From positions 1 through 36,904 of the IMG/VR virus record IMGVR_UViG_3300030406_002209: a stretch of 36,904 bases of DNA. One strand, given 5' to 3'. The notes below the pieces were generated by a model. That model searched no databases, was not told where the DNA came from, and saw only the letters and a program-made list of their open reading frames with translations. Below, piece after piece: positions 1-7,676 of this stretch (positions within the stretch are counted from its first letter, which is position 1; the number at the start of each line of letters is the position of its first letter). This DNA comes from a virus. A program made the position numbers and the translations under genes.

Positions 1-2330
1 AACATGTCCAGTTGAATTTGCAGTTCTTTAAGATCAAGTTCACGTTGTTTATTGGCAGCATTAACTGCTTCTTTAGCTGCCTGTGTCTGAACCTTTTGCT
101 GCTCAAGACCAAGCTTCTGTCCTTCAATCTGAACAAGCTGTGCTTCAGGTGACATAGCCTGTTGTTGCATAGCAGCAACCTGATTAGCTTGCATAACCTG
201 TTGAGCGGCAGTAGCCATAACTGCTGAAATTAGATCAGGATTATTTGGATCAATGCCCTGCTGTTCTGCTTCATCACCATATGTAGAAATCATTTCCTCT
301 GTTATACCAGTGATCTGTTCCTGATATTTTAACATAAGATGTTCCTGCATGTTTGCTTCTAAAATTGGTGCTATCCGTTTCATTAATGGGTTAGCACCAT
401 TAGCAGGGTCTTGTAGATATGTAGTTTTAACTTGTATATGGGCATCATGGTTTTGACCAGGAAATGCTTTAATAGCCATACCTTTAACTGCTGCACTAAT
501 ATCACTGAGAGGATCAAGCGGTACAGGCTTTGGCTTGCTTGGCATGATCTTATCTAAGTTAGGAATATTTGCCGCATTAAGAATTGTTCTGTTTAACTCT
601 TCAATATCAAACATACCAGGAGGTGATGATTGAGACAGTTGAAGTGCAAGTTGTGCCATCATCATACGGTGCGCTGAAGATGGTATGTTAGGATCAGACA
701 CAGGAATAATATCAATCCTGCCATCAAAGTCACTGCGAAATACTTTTAATGTACCGTTAGGAACATCACATATTGACTCCATAGGAAGATACTCAAAGTT
801 AATTCTTCCTAAAAGTTTAAACTCTTCTTTCTGAGATTTATGTAAGCGTTTATGAATAGCACTGAAAAATTTACTACTGGCTTCTAACAATGCCATTGTA
901 GTTCCTACAGGACCATAGTTAACACCATCAGCTACAACTTGTTCTGTAGTATCTGCAAACTTTTGCGCCGTACCAGTTACAAAGTTAAGCATCTGTAAAA
1001 GTGTTTGTGAAGGTTCTTTGTATGGCAGGTTAATAATCATCTTAGAGATATCATTACCTGTAGCTTCCACCTCTTTAAACTCACCAGGAGATATAGGATC
1101 ATTATCTCCTACAATACGCATACCTTTTGCCTTGAAACCTCCAGGTAAATTAGCAAACTGACCAGCATCCACCAAGCTACGCATAGCTGCAGTTGCTGTC
1201 ATAGTAAGATTACCCAAGAAATGTATCAGTCCCAGACCATAAAAACCAAATCCAGGTACAAAACGATAGTGTGTGAAGAAGATTTTCTTCTCTTTTCGCG
1301 GGTCATCCCTGTCATAATTCCTACGAATAGATAGAATCTTTCTGCTTTTTTGCTCTATTGTAACAATATATGGTAGAGCTATGTCCTCTTCATCCTCAAA
1401 TCCCTCTAAATCCAAATAACAATGCTGTTCCAGTAGCACATATTGTGGATCATTGTCCCCAGATGGGGATAAACCCATGATATTGTCCATTTTTTGGGAC
1501 ATTGCAGTAGTTTGTGGGGTAGATGCTTCAGGTAATTCTATGTCTGAGTACATTCCTGCAGCAATATCTCTTCGCATTTCTACTGGAGAGCGGTAAATTA
1601 CGTGTGTATATCTGTCTGCACGGCGTAAATCTGTAGCATAGTACGATACATAGAACTGATCTATAGGTACAAACTCAGATACAGGACGATTTAGACCTGA
1701 ATCAAAGTAAATTTTCTTAAATGCAGAACCTATCAGGGGTAAATGGAAGAGCATTCTTTCAAACTCATCAAAATATTCTGTCATCTGGTCCGTGACCTGA
1801 TAATTCATAAACTCTTCTACACGTTGTGCCTGATTTTCTTTCTCTTCAGAGACATTTCCTATGATTTGAGACTTAACAGGTCCACCAGCAGGGAATAATT
1901 CTTGTGTAGCTTTAGATTGAAACTTAACTGCTGACTCAATAAGCACAGGATGGACTGCAGTACATGCACCCTCAAACGGTTCTGAAGCTTCTTCCAGCTT
2001 TAATCCTAAAAGATCGAAGCCACGCTCGAACATACTTTCCCATTCGCCGCGACTGTCTTTATCTGCCGTGTAATTATCGTAGACTTCTTCAGCAATATCC
2101 TGTAGAATATCTTCATCTATGTCATCTGCCAGGTTTCTGTAAAACTCATCATCTGTTTCTTCTACCTGTTCATCAGATAATAACTCTTCTACTGGGTTTT
2201 TAAACTCAACTATCACACCGCCGTCAGAATCATCGTATTCGATAGTAGCTTCATCATTCTCTGATTCAATTTCTATCGGGGTAACTTTAATTTGCGGAAT
2301 AGGATCAAAGGGATTACGTTCAGTTGCCAT
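1..2330 (-). CDS. Portal protein (partial, C-terminus beyond left edge)
   Basis: The reading frame is open from ATG at 2330 to the window edge, at least 776 residues with no stop. The N-terminus is acidic (residues 1-75) and is followed by a conserved block containing EPFEGACTAVHP and ATQELFPAGGPVKSQI, typical of portal proteins of marine and P22-like podophages. The far C-terminal part seen here is rich in Gln, Met and Ala with long predicted helices (QQQAMSPEAQLVQIEGQKLG), the usual barrel/coiled-coil end of long portals. The portal is the dodecameric ring at one capsid vertex through which TerL pumps DNA. Its ATG directly abuts the TAA of the upstream gene, with an AAAGGA ribosome site inside that gene's end. 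I am confident of the family; total length is unknown because the gene is cut. Confidence 0.88.
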   Translation of the reverse strand, partial: MATERNPFDPIPQIKVTPIEIESENDEATIEYDDSDGGVIVEFKNPVEELLSDEQVEETDDEFYRNLADDIDEDILQDIAEEVYDNYTADKDSRGEWESMFERGFDLLGLKLEEASEPFEGACTAVHPVLIESAVKFQSKATQELFPAGGPVKSQIIGNVSEEKENQAQRVEEFMNYQVTDQMTEYFDEFERMLFHLPLIGSAFKKIYFDSGLNRPVSEFVPIDQFYVSYYATDLRRADRYTHVIYRSPVEMRRDIAAGMYSDIELPEASTPQTTAMSQKMDNIMGLSPSGDNDPQYVLLEQHCYLDLEGFEDEEDIALPYIVTIEQKSRKILSIRRNYDRDDPRKEKKIFFTHYRFVPGFGFYGLGLIHFLGNLTMTATAAMRSLVDAGQFANLPGGFKAKGMRIVGDNDPISPGEFKEVEATGNDISKMIINLPYKEPSQTLLQMLNFVTGTAQKFADTTEQVVADGVNYGPVGTTMALLEASSKFFSAIHKRLHKSQKEEFKLLGRINFEYLPMESICDVPNGTLKVFRSDFDGRIDIIPVSDPNIPSSAHRMMMAQLALQLSQSSPPGMFDIEELNRTILNAANIPNLDKIMPSKPKPVPLDPLSDISAAVKGMAIKAFPGQNHDAHIQVKTTYLQDPANGANPLMKRIAPILEANMQEHLMLKYQEQITGITEEMISTYGDEAEQQGIDPNNPDLISAVMATAAQQVMQANQVAAMQQQAMSPEAQLVQIEGQKLGLEQQKVQTQAAKEAVNAANKQRELDLKELQIQLDM

Positions 2331-3260
2331 TTATCTTATCCTTTGTGTGTTGTAGTTATTATTTCTCATAACCATGCCGCCTGATTTTTTCTTAGTAATT
2401 TTTACTGCCGCTTTTCCTATACCAGAAACTGTTTCAATATTAAAATTTTCTTGTCCTAAAGTTTCTTCAATATATTTTTTTAATTCTGGTTGACTAAATC
2501 CTTTTTGATAACCACCATCTGGTAATATTATAGATGCATCTTCTTTTCCTGGTGTTCCTGTTTTAGCACCTAAAACATCTGATATACCTCTTGTAGATAT
2601 AATAGCAGTGCCTTTAGGTTTTAAAACTCTACCAATATTTAAAACTATTTCATCTCTTACATTTTTTGGCACAACATTTAATACATTTAAATTAGCTACT
2701 TTAGAATAAGAATTGCTTGGAATTTGATCTATTTCTGTATATTTAGGTTTAAATCCTTCTCTAGGAAAAGGTTCAAAAGCATCTGCTTTTAGTTCTTTTG
2801 ACCCTAAACCTAGGCCAGCACCAAAATCTAATGTTTTACCTTTAATATTTTTAAAATATTTTTCATTTACGTTTTTATAAGTAGCTAAAGTATTTGGTCT
2901 TTGTGTTTCTTTAGTAGCTTCTGGAATAATATCTTCTTCTGTTTTTGCTATAGGCTTTGTTGATTTTGTTTTTGCTATAGACTTTGCTACTTCTGATCCT
3001 TTTTTTACTGCTTTACCTGCAGGACTTTCTAATGCTCCAGCCATAGCTACAGCAGTTAAAGCAGAGGGGCTAGGTTGTTCTACAAATTGTTCGCCAGCCT
3101 CATATATTGCTGGCACATCAGGTGTAAGAAGTTGAGCAAGTCCTCTAACTGGTTCATAGGCAGGACCAAGTATACCTTTAGCTACTTCTTCTCCTTTAGC
3201 TAATCCAGATTGAATTAAGGCTGCAATATTTTCTAATGCACTATCGCCATCAGTTGCCAT
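2331..3260 (-). CDS. Putative virion-associated protein with class I SAM methyltransferase-like domain
   Basis: 309 residues. Residues 1-120 are Ala/Gly/Lys-rich and low complexity, resembling N-termini of phage structural or ejected proteins. Residues 140-225 look like a small class I methyltransferase core: motif I LDFGAGLGLG (144-153), an acidic strand end around DAFEPFP (160-166), a strand VANLNVLNVV (188-197) and LKPKGTAIIST (213-223). The C-terminus is a basic tail, GGMVMRNNNYNTQRIR. It lies between terL and the portal in the late operon, 44 nt after the terL stop, with an AAAGG site before the ATG. Substrate is unknown; a nucleic acid or capsid protein are both possible. The fold call is by motif only, so I am fairly sure of a methyltransferase-like fold and unsure of activity. 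Confidence 0.65.
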   Translation of the reverse strand: MATDGDSALENIAALIQSGLAKGEEVAKGILGPAYEPVRGLAQLLTPDVPAIYEAGEQFVEQPSPSALTAVAMAGALESPAGKAVKKGSEVAKSIAKTKSTKPIAKTEEDIIPEATKETQRPNTLATYKNVNEKYFKNIKGKTLDFGAGLGLGSKELKADAFEPFPREGFKPKYTEIDQIPSNSYSKVANLNVLNVVPKNVRDEIVLNIGRVLKPKGTAIISTRGISDVLGAKTGTPGKEDASIILPDGGYQKGFSQPELKKYIEETLGQENFNIETVSGIGKAAVKITKKKSGGMVMRNNNYNTQRIR

Positions 3261-3304
3261 ATTGTATATTACCTTTGCTAAATAAATAATTTCTAATTAT
3301 AATC

Positions 3305-4903
3305 TTAAACTCGCCAGTACGCAACTCGCTTCTGATTTCTATAACCCTGATCGTCTTCCCAATCAGGATCGTCTGGATGTTCCAAACGCCAGCTATCTTT
3401 TACATAGTGAATAGCCATTGTCATGGCATCAACCTGATCATCGTGTTTACCATACGGAAACATTATCATTTCTTCATACAGTTCTGTTGACCAGCCTTTT
3501 CCATCTGGCAACCAAACTCTTCCTGACTCCAGCATAGGAGATGCAGATATAACTCTGCTAACCTTATCTCTGTCAGGTGTATATTCTAAAACAGGTAACC
3601 CGCTTCTACGCATATCCTGAATCAAAGACTGACCACTAGCCTTCTTCTCCACAAGACAAAAATCAGGTCTGTGTTTTTTATACTCCTCCTGTGCTATACG
3701 TCTTAGATCAGGATACTCATATCTGCCCCGCTTACTTCCCAACAATATAATATTGGATGCCACATTCTCCTCACCTGTCTGAGGATCATCATCATGGAAA
3801 TAAAATACACCCCACGTCTGTATTACCGAGTAGTCTGCTGTTGTCTTTGTAGAGAAAGCTGTATCGTAAGTCTGTAGAATAAAATCACAACCAGGAGGAT
3901 CACCATATTCCCACCAGTTGATCCAATCTTTTTTAATTAAGCTGCCTTCATCAGGAGTGGGATTTTGCATGTACAGGCTTTCCCAATACTTCGATCCATT
4001 GGTGGACCGTATTTCCATCTCATCTTGTCTTAATACTTCATCACTTTTCCACTCAGGAAAGTAACTTGTTCCTATAGGCAAGCCTAATAATTTACTAGAA
4101 TCCTCATCTACCCATGCAGGTATACTAACTACGTCCCAGCGCATCTCTGTATCTATATCAAACTTCTCTTGCTGCTTTAGCAGCCATCCGCAAAGATCGT
4201 CATAATGATAACGGGTATTAATAATAATTATCGCGCCGTTAGGCATGATACGTGTGCGTAGTCCTGATGGCCACCATTCCTTGATATACCTTCTTCCTGC
4301 TTCAGAAAAACTATCTTCTTCAGACATGGCATCGTCAAGGATAGCTACGTGTGCGCCACGACCTGCAATCTGACTACGAACACCTGCAGCGTAGTAACTA
4401 CCGTTTAAGTTTGTCTTCCACTTACCTGCCGCACGTACATCCTGTCTCAGGTTTACCCCAGGAAACATATCTGTAAATTCTTCTGTTCCTACGATATCTC
4501 TGACTGATCTGCCGAAGTCACTGGATAGCTGATCTGAGTGACTGACTGTAAGTATTTCGTGATTAGGATTTTTACCTATGTACCATGCAGGAAATAACTT
4601 GGAGCATATTACAGATTTACTGCTACGTGGAGGAAGAAAGACCATGAGGCGCTTGATCTTACCCTCCACCACCTTTTGCAATTTGTCTGCTATGACTTCG
4701 ATATGCTTACCCATCTCCCAATCAGATATCAGGGTAGGTGCCACTAATCTTACAAATGTCAAAAAATCTTTTTTACATTTCTGTGCAGCCAGTTCTTTCA
4801 AACCGTTTCTTATCTGAAGAAGAGTGGCGTACTTAAACTCCTGTTCCTGAATGGCCTGTTGCTGGCTGGCTGTCAGCTTCTCTTCTTCTGGGTTGTCTTC
4901 CAT
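3305..4903 (-). CDS. terL: Terminase large subunit
   Basis: 532 residues, normal length. It packages DNA into proheads using an N-terminal ATPase and cuts it with a C-terminal RNase H-like nuclease. Visible motifs: an atypical Walker A PPRSSKS (91-97), Walker B VAILDDA (185-191), and a coupling strand IIIINTRYH (225-233). Nuclease acidic residues are D347 in QTYDTAF, E419 in CLVEKKASG, and HDDQVDA (488-493). It lies 12 nt after the zinc-ribbon gene and before the methyltransferase-like gene and portal. The small subunit is not next to it: it is encoded about 26 kb away on the other strand (30982-31515). Confidence 0.95.
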   Translation of the reverse strand: MEDNPEEEKLTASQQQAIQEQEFKYATLLQIRNGLKELAAQKCKKDFLTFVRLVAPTLISDWEMGKHIEVIADKLQKVVEGKIKRLMVFLPPRSSKSVICSKLFPAWYIGKNPNHEILTVSHSDQLSSDFGRSVRDIVGTEEFTDMFPGVNLRQDVRAAGKWKTNLNGSYYAAGVRSQIAGRGAHVAILDDAMSEEDSFSEAGRRYIKEWWPSGLRTRIMPNGAIIIINTRYHYDDLCGWLLKQQEKFDIDTEMRWDVVSIPAWVDEDSSKLLGLPIGTSYFPEWKSDEVLRQDEMEIRSTNGSKYWESLYMQNPTPDEGSLIKKDWINWWEYGDPPGCDFILQTYDTAFSTKTTADYSVIQTWGVFYFHDDDPQTGEENVASNIILLGSKRGRYEYPDLRRIAQEEYKKHRPDFCLVEKKASGQSLIQDMRRSGLPVLEYTPDRDKVSRVISASPMLESGRVWLPDGKGWSTELYEEMIMFPYGKHDDQVDAMTMAIHYVKDSWRLEHPDDPDWEDDQGYRNQKRVAYWRV

Positions 4904-4915
4904 GCAATTTTCTTT

Positions 4916-5059
4916 CTATTCTTTTTGATGAGGAAGATAGACTTCAACGTATGAATCGCAGTTCGGGCAAGAAAGGTTAGTTACCATACTATGCTCAGTA
5001 TCTTCTAAATCTTGGTCGCCGCCCCAAATAAGTTTTGTTTCACAATGCCAACAATTCAT
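4916..5059 (-). CDS. Small double-CxxC zinc-ribbon protein
   Basis: 47 residues with two zinc knuckles, CWHC near the N-terminus (residues 3-6) and CPNC near residue 33, separated by an acidic linker (GGDQDLEDTEH). This layout fits one zinc ribbon. I recognise the pattern (MNCWHC...LIWGGD...NLSCPNC) as a recurrent small protein of marine phages with no established function. The ATG overlaps the upstream stop as ATGA (5059-5056), so the two genes are translationally coupled. It lies 12 nt before terL. A role as a nucleic-acid or protein adaptor in late expression or packaging is only a guess. Confidence 0.8.
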   Translation of the reverse strand: MNCWHCETKLIWGGDQDLEDTEHSMVTNLSCPNCDSYVEVYLPHQKE

Positions 5060-5298
5060 TCTGGATTCTCTGCACAAATAATTTGTTTTACTGGTTTACC
5101 ATCAAACTGAGAGGATGCAAATTTTTTAATTGCTTCGACATTTTCCTGCATGTAAGTGTAACAGCTTTTTTCCGTGATAAAATCTAGAGGTTTTGCATTA
5201 TAATGTGTGATAACTATTGCATCCCTTTCACTGGTTAGCGGATATACATGTGGGTCTGTACCAAAACCCATAACCATTATAGCTACTATCTGCCACAT
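5056..5298 (-). CDS. Hypothetical protein with hydrophobic N-terminus
   Basis: 80 residues. The first 15 residues are hydrophobic (MWQIVAIMVMGFGTD) and could be a signal sequence or short membrane anchor; the rest is soluble with two Cys (residues 46 and about 75). The start follows a clear AAGGAA site. It sits two bases after the stop of the 43-aa gene and overlaps the zinc-ribbon gene by ATGA, so it is part of the late operon. No function recognised. Confidence 0.75.
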   Translation of the reverse strand: MWQIVAIMVMGFGTDPHVYPLTSERDAIVITHYNAKPLDFITEKSCYTYMQENVEAIKKFASSQFDGKPVKQIICAENPE

Positions 5299-5299
5299 T

Positions 5300-5431
5300 C
5301 TATTTTTCCTTTTGCTCTGTTAATCTTTCTTCTCTACAACATTTACAATTGCATGTGTTGTCTTCTTTAGATACACTATCCTTACCGCAAGTGCAATACT
5401 CTTTGTTAGTACAATACTGAACCTCTTCCAT
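5300..5431 (-). CDS. Tiny cysteine-rich protein, first gene of the minus-strand late operon
   Basis: 43 residues with seven Cys, in YCTNKEYCTCG and then CNCKCC, an arrangement able to bind metal (metallothionein- or zinc-knuckle-like). A longer frame is open to 5497, but AGAGGTG sits 7 nt before the ATG at 5431 and the longer version would run into the promoter, so I place the start at 5431. A sigma70-like promoter lies 35 bp upstream. Function unknown. Confidence 0.7.
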   Translation of the reverse strand: MEEVQYCTNKEYCTCGKDSVSKEDNTCNCKCCREERLTEQKEK

Positions 5432-5465
5432 AAAAGACACCTCTACATTATGGTGATAAAGTATA

Positions 5466-5494
5466 ATTCTAACACCCTGCTTTAATAAAGACAA
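5466..5494 (-). promoter_or_regulatory. Probable sigma70 promoter for the minus-strand late operon
   Basis: Read on the minus strand: -35 TTGTCT (5494-5489), 17-bp spacer, -10 TAGAAT (5471-5466). It lies 35 bp before the ATG of the Cys-rich gene and points into the terL/portal operon. Match to consensus is good but untested. Confidence 0.55.
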
Positions 5495-5520
5495 CAAGCA
5501 CTGTATTTAAGGGTAGCAAA

Positions 5521-5536
5521 GTTGCATAAATGCAAC
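5521..5536. promoter_or_regulatory. 16-bp palindrome between divergent promoters (operator candidate)
   Basis: GTTGCATAAATGCAAC is a perfect 7-bp inverted repeat around a 2-bp centre. It sits 27 bp upstream of the minus-strand -35 and 35 bp upstream of the plus-strand -35, where a dimeric regulator could act on both. No T-run follows directly, so it is unlikely to be a terminator. Confidence 0.5.
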
Positions 5537-5571
5537 ACTAAAATAATTTTTTATTTTTTTACTTTTTAGTA

Positions 5572-5600
5572 TTGATTCTATTATTTTTGTCTGTTATAAT
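5572..5600 (+). promoter_or_regulatory. Strong sigma70-like promoter (rightward)
   Basis: -35 TTGATT (5572-5577), 17-bp spacer, perfect -10 TATAAT (5595-5600), in a very AT-rich stretch. It would drive the 58-aa and 41-aa genes at 5719 and 5898, leaving a leader of about 110 nt. Confidence 0.65.
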
Positions 5601-5718
5601 TATATATATAGAGACACTAATGAACAGCATTTAGAACTGCTATTAGAAAAGATAAAAAAGAAAAATAAAAAATAAAGTTAGAATAACCACCACGTAGAGT
5701 ATAAGGAGATATATATAG

Positions 5719-5895
5719 ATGCTGGAAAGAACCAATAACTTTTTTGAATTGTTTTTTTCTAATAGAGGTACTACAATATCCAAGATAGTTAATAGATTAA
5801 CATGTTTTAAAGAAGATATATCATCTATGGATGGTGCGACACTAAACAATTATCGCCGCTCAAAGAATGTTTTATATGATGATGTGTGTATGTAA
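5719..5895 (+). CDS. Small hypothetical protein, possible HTH
   Basis: 58 residues, with AAGGAG about 10 nt before the ATG. The sequence has a helix pair (TTISKIVNRLTCFKEDISS followed by MDGATLNNYRRSKNVLYDD) that could be a minimal helix-turn-helix. This is only a look-alike, but it would fit a gene facing a divergent promoter with a palindromic site. It is followed after 2 nt by the 41-aa basic gene. Confidence 0.6.
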   Translation: MLERTNNFFELFFSNRGTTISKIVNRLTCFKEDISSMDGATLNNYRRSKNVLYDDVCM

Positions 5896-5897
5896 TT

Positions 5898-6023
5898 ATG
5901 CCTGGTAAAAAATTAACTCCAAAACAAAAGAAACTGGCAGTTGTTGCCCCACCAAGAAATAAGATAACGGCTGCTGATTTAAAAAAGCTTCGTCGTGGGG
6001 GTAAGAAAAAGAAGAAAGTTTAG
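5898..6023 (+). CDS. 41-aa lysine-rich basic protein (MPGKKLT family)
   Basis: 41 residues, about one third Lys/Arg, starting MPGKKLTPKQKKL, with a central APPRNKITAADLKKLRR and a poly-Lys end. I recognise this pattern as a recurrent tiny protein of marine phages; its function is not known to me. The charge suggests nucleic-acid binding. It is the last gene before the terminator at 6081-6115. Confidence 0.7.
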   Translation: MPGKKLTPKQKKLAVVAPPRNKITAADLKKLRRGGKKKKKV

Positions 6024-6080
6024 TAAGCCGCATTTTAAAAAATAATTTTACTATGCACAAATTGCTAAAAATAAACTAAG

Positions 6081-6115
6081 GGGGTGTTTCCTAGATTGGA
6101 TGCACCTCTTTTTTT
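6081..6115 (+). terminator. Rho-independent terminator
   Basis: GGGGTG (6081-6086) pairs with CACCTC (6103-6108) with one G-T pair and a 16-nt loop, followed by seven T. It ends the short rightward transcript from the 5572 promoter. Confidence 0.75.
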
Positions 6116-6542
6116 GTGTAAATTTTAGTATTGTTAGCAAGCCTTGTATTTTTGGTCCGTATATGTCAGGGGCATATATATATACGACAGCGCGGCAAAA
6201 TTTTTTTGCACGGGTCTATATAAATTACGCTCAGAAAATTTCCACATTGCGGCCCGAAATGCTTTTTAGACATTAACATAAATTTTTCAGGCCTTTTTAA
6301 ACTAAAAAAGAATATAAATAATTTTATATATGAAGGCCTGTCTCTTAATATATAAATATCCCCCACCTAAAACCGCAGATATCCCCCACCCATCCCCTAT
6401 TAATTTGTTTAAACATCACCATTAAAATTAATTAGAATGATTATTTTAAAAAAAATAAAAAAAGTTTGGAAGAATATTTACACCCGATCGTCTACGTGGT
6501 ACAACAACATTAACACAAACCAACTTTAAGGAAATTAAGCCG
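6116..6542. other. Gene-free control region with repeats; candidate origin or regulatory site
   Basis: No convincing ORF on either strand. Contents: an inverted repeat CGTATAT/ATATACG (6158-6186); GCAAAA/TTTTGC (6195-6209); TTGCGGCCCGAAAT (6247-6260), a degenerate copy of the repeat at 6765 and 6801; a CAGGCCT/AGGCCTG inverted repeat (6288-6294, 6334-6340); two direct copies of ATATCCCCCACC (6356-6367, 6379-6390); and a weak promoter-like TTTACA-17-TACAAC (6477-6505). Repeats in AT-rich DNA between divergent operons fit an origin or early control region, but function is inferred. Confidence 0.5.
6356..6390. repeat. Two direct copies of ATATCCCCCACC
   Basis: Identical 12-mers at 6356-6367 and 6379-6390, starting 23 bp apart, each with five consecutive C in otherwise very AT-rich DNA. 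A related CATCCCCTA follows directly. They could be iteron-like protein-binding sites. Confidence 0.7.
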
Positions 6543-6692
6543 ATGCTTAAATCAAATGAAATCAAACAAGCCGCTACTTTCATCAACTCAATTGCTGGTC
6601 TAGACAACACTGAATTAAAATCTCAATTTGAAAAGCTACCAGCTAACGTTCAAAACAAAATTAAAAACGCGCTGATTAAATCTTCTAAATAA
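6543..6692 (+). CDS. Small hypothetical protein (49 aa)
   Basis: 49 residues, helical, Lys/Asn-rich, no Cys (MLKSNEIKQAATFINSIAGL). A TAAGGAA site precedes the ATG and a perfect terminator follows at 6720, so it is a monocistronic unit. Its leader contains ACAACAACATTAAC, repeated before the 6908 gene. A strong stand-alone unit suggests a highly expressed early or regulatory protein; function unknown. Confidence 0.75.
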   Translation: MLKSNEIKQAATFINSIAGLDNTELKSQFEKLPANVQNKIKNALIKSSK

Positions 6693-6719
6693 ATTTAAAC
6701 ATTCACATAGTTCAAACTC

Positions 6720-6747
6720 AGAGCGGTTTTATACCGCTCTTTTTTTT
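6720..6747 (+). terminator. Strong Rho-independent terminator
   Basis: Perfect 8-bp stem AGAGCGGT/ACCGCTCT with loop TTTAT, followed by seven T. It closes the transcript of the 49-aa gene. Confidence 0.92.
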
Positions 6748-6757
6748 GTTTTAAAAT

Positions 6758-6813
6758 TTTATAATTGCAGCTCGAAAAATCATTTTTAAAATATTTATAA
6801 TTGCAGCTCGAAA
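6758..6813. repeat. Two direct copies of a 20-bp repeat
   Basis: TTTATAATTGCAGCTCGAAA at 6758-6777 and again at 6794-6813, starting 36 bp apart. A core variant TTGCGGCCCGAAAT occurs at 6247-6260 and CAGCTCGAAA at 9293-9302. They lie between a terminator and the early promoter at 6842, so are probably binding sites for a regulator or replication protein. Confidence 0.75.
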
Positions 6814-6841
6814 TATCATTTACAATGTAATTAATTTATAT

Positions 6842-6870
6842 TTGACTTCATGTTTTCCAAATGATACTAA
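6842..6870 (+). promoter_or_regulatory. Early promoter
   Basis: -35 TTGACT (6842-6847), 17-bp spacer, -10 TACTAA (6865-6870). It is followed by the leader word ACAACAACATTAAC (6872-6885), also present at 6501-6514. It would start the long early operon beginning at 6908. Confidence 0.55.
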
Positions 6871-6907
6871 GACAACAACATTAACTTAAATATGGGATAT
6901 TAATTCA

Positions 6908-7249
6908 ATGAATAGTGTATGGAATGTAATTGGAATTGATCAGGATGGTGTGACAATGTCTGGGGTATACAGTTCTAAAGAAAAGGCCATTGAAGAAATA
7001 AATGTGTATTTTTTTGATAAATTAGTAAAATTAGGCGCAGAGTTTAAAGGCAATTTCGACGAGTTTAAGGACAATTTAAACGATTTTACTGAGTACATGA
7101 ATGATGATTATGTTGTTATGCAAGTAGCAGATAAACCTTATCACCATTGGGCAGACAAATGGAGAGTGCCAAATACTGCAGCTATGGGCGATTTAATGTC
7201 AGAAAAAGTTCATATCGAACGCATGACAATGGATAGCCATAGATGTTGA
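6908..7249 (+). CDS. Hypothetical early protein
   Basis: 113 residues, acidic, with aromatic patches (YHHWADKWRVPNTAAM). There is no strong ribosome site before the ATG, so the start is less sure than the frame. First gene of the early operon after the 6842 promoter. No family recognised. Confidence 0.7.
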   Translation: MNSVWNVIGIDQDGVTMSGVYSSKEKAIEEINVYFFDKLVKLGAEFKGNFDEFKDNLNDFTEYMNDDYVVMQVADKPYHHWADKWRVPNTAAMGDLMSEKVHIERMTMDSHRC

Positions 7250-7286
7250 CGTAGGATTTACTTATTAACCAACTAAGGAAAGCAAA

Positions 7287-7562
7287 ATGAAAACAGCAGA
7301 AAAACTATTAGCAACACTCCCCGAATGTAAGGAATTTGATTTTAAGGATAATGAAGTTATAGAGGTTTTTATTAAACCTCATGCTTTTATTCAGGATGAA
7401 ACACTAATGATTAGTGGGGAAAATGGTGATGGATTGGTAGATTACTATGGCGAGTTTCGTGGCGGCGATCCATACATTCATGAAGATTTAGAAAAATGGG
7501 CAGAAGAAAATGACGGTATGTGGGAATGGATCAATCCCGCCTCAATAGGATTTTATAAATAA
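7287..7562 (+). CDS. Hypothetical acidic early protein
   Basis: 91 residues, strongly acidic (EFDFKDNEVIEVF, EDLEKWAEENDGMWEWI). AAGGAAA lies before the ATG. No family recognised; small acidic early phage proteins are often host-enzyme inhibitors or DNA mimics, but nothing here proves it. Confidence 0.75.
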   Translation: MKTAEKLLATLPECKEFDFKDNEVIEVFIKPHAFIQDETLMISGENGDGLVDYYGEFRGGDPYIHEDLEKWAEENDGMWEWINPASIGFYK

Positions 7563-7571
7563 GGAACAACC

Positions 7572-7676
7572 ATGCTTGATTTTAAAACTGTAATGATAAC
7601 AATATCTGCGGCGATCGTGACATACGCGCTTGCTGTACTAGGAGATTATTATTTCGGAATATGGATAGGAGTTTAA
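7572..7676 (+). CDS. 34-aa single-span membrane peptide
   Basis: 34 residues with one predicted transmembrane helix (VMITISAAIVTYALAVLG, about residues 7-24). AAGGAACAACC precedes the ATG. It lies 9 nt after the previous stop. Function unknown. Confidence 0.6.
   Translation: MLDFKTVMITISAAIVTYALAVLGDYYFGIWIGV

Noticed and set aside
1964-2203. Plus-strand frame inside the portal gene
   Set aside because: Shadow of the portal coding strand with no ribosome site.
5643-5849. Minus-strand hydrophobic 68-aa frame
   Set aside because: Reverse of the 58-aa gene and its A-rich leader; hydrophobicity comes from T-rich antisense.
6166-6366. Minus-strand 66-aa frame in the control region
   Set aside because: Composition-driven frame across inverted repeats, with no ribosome site or protein-like pattern.
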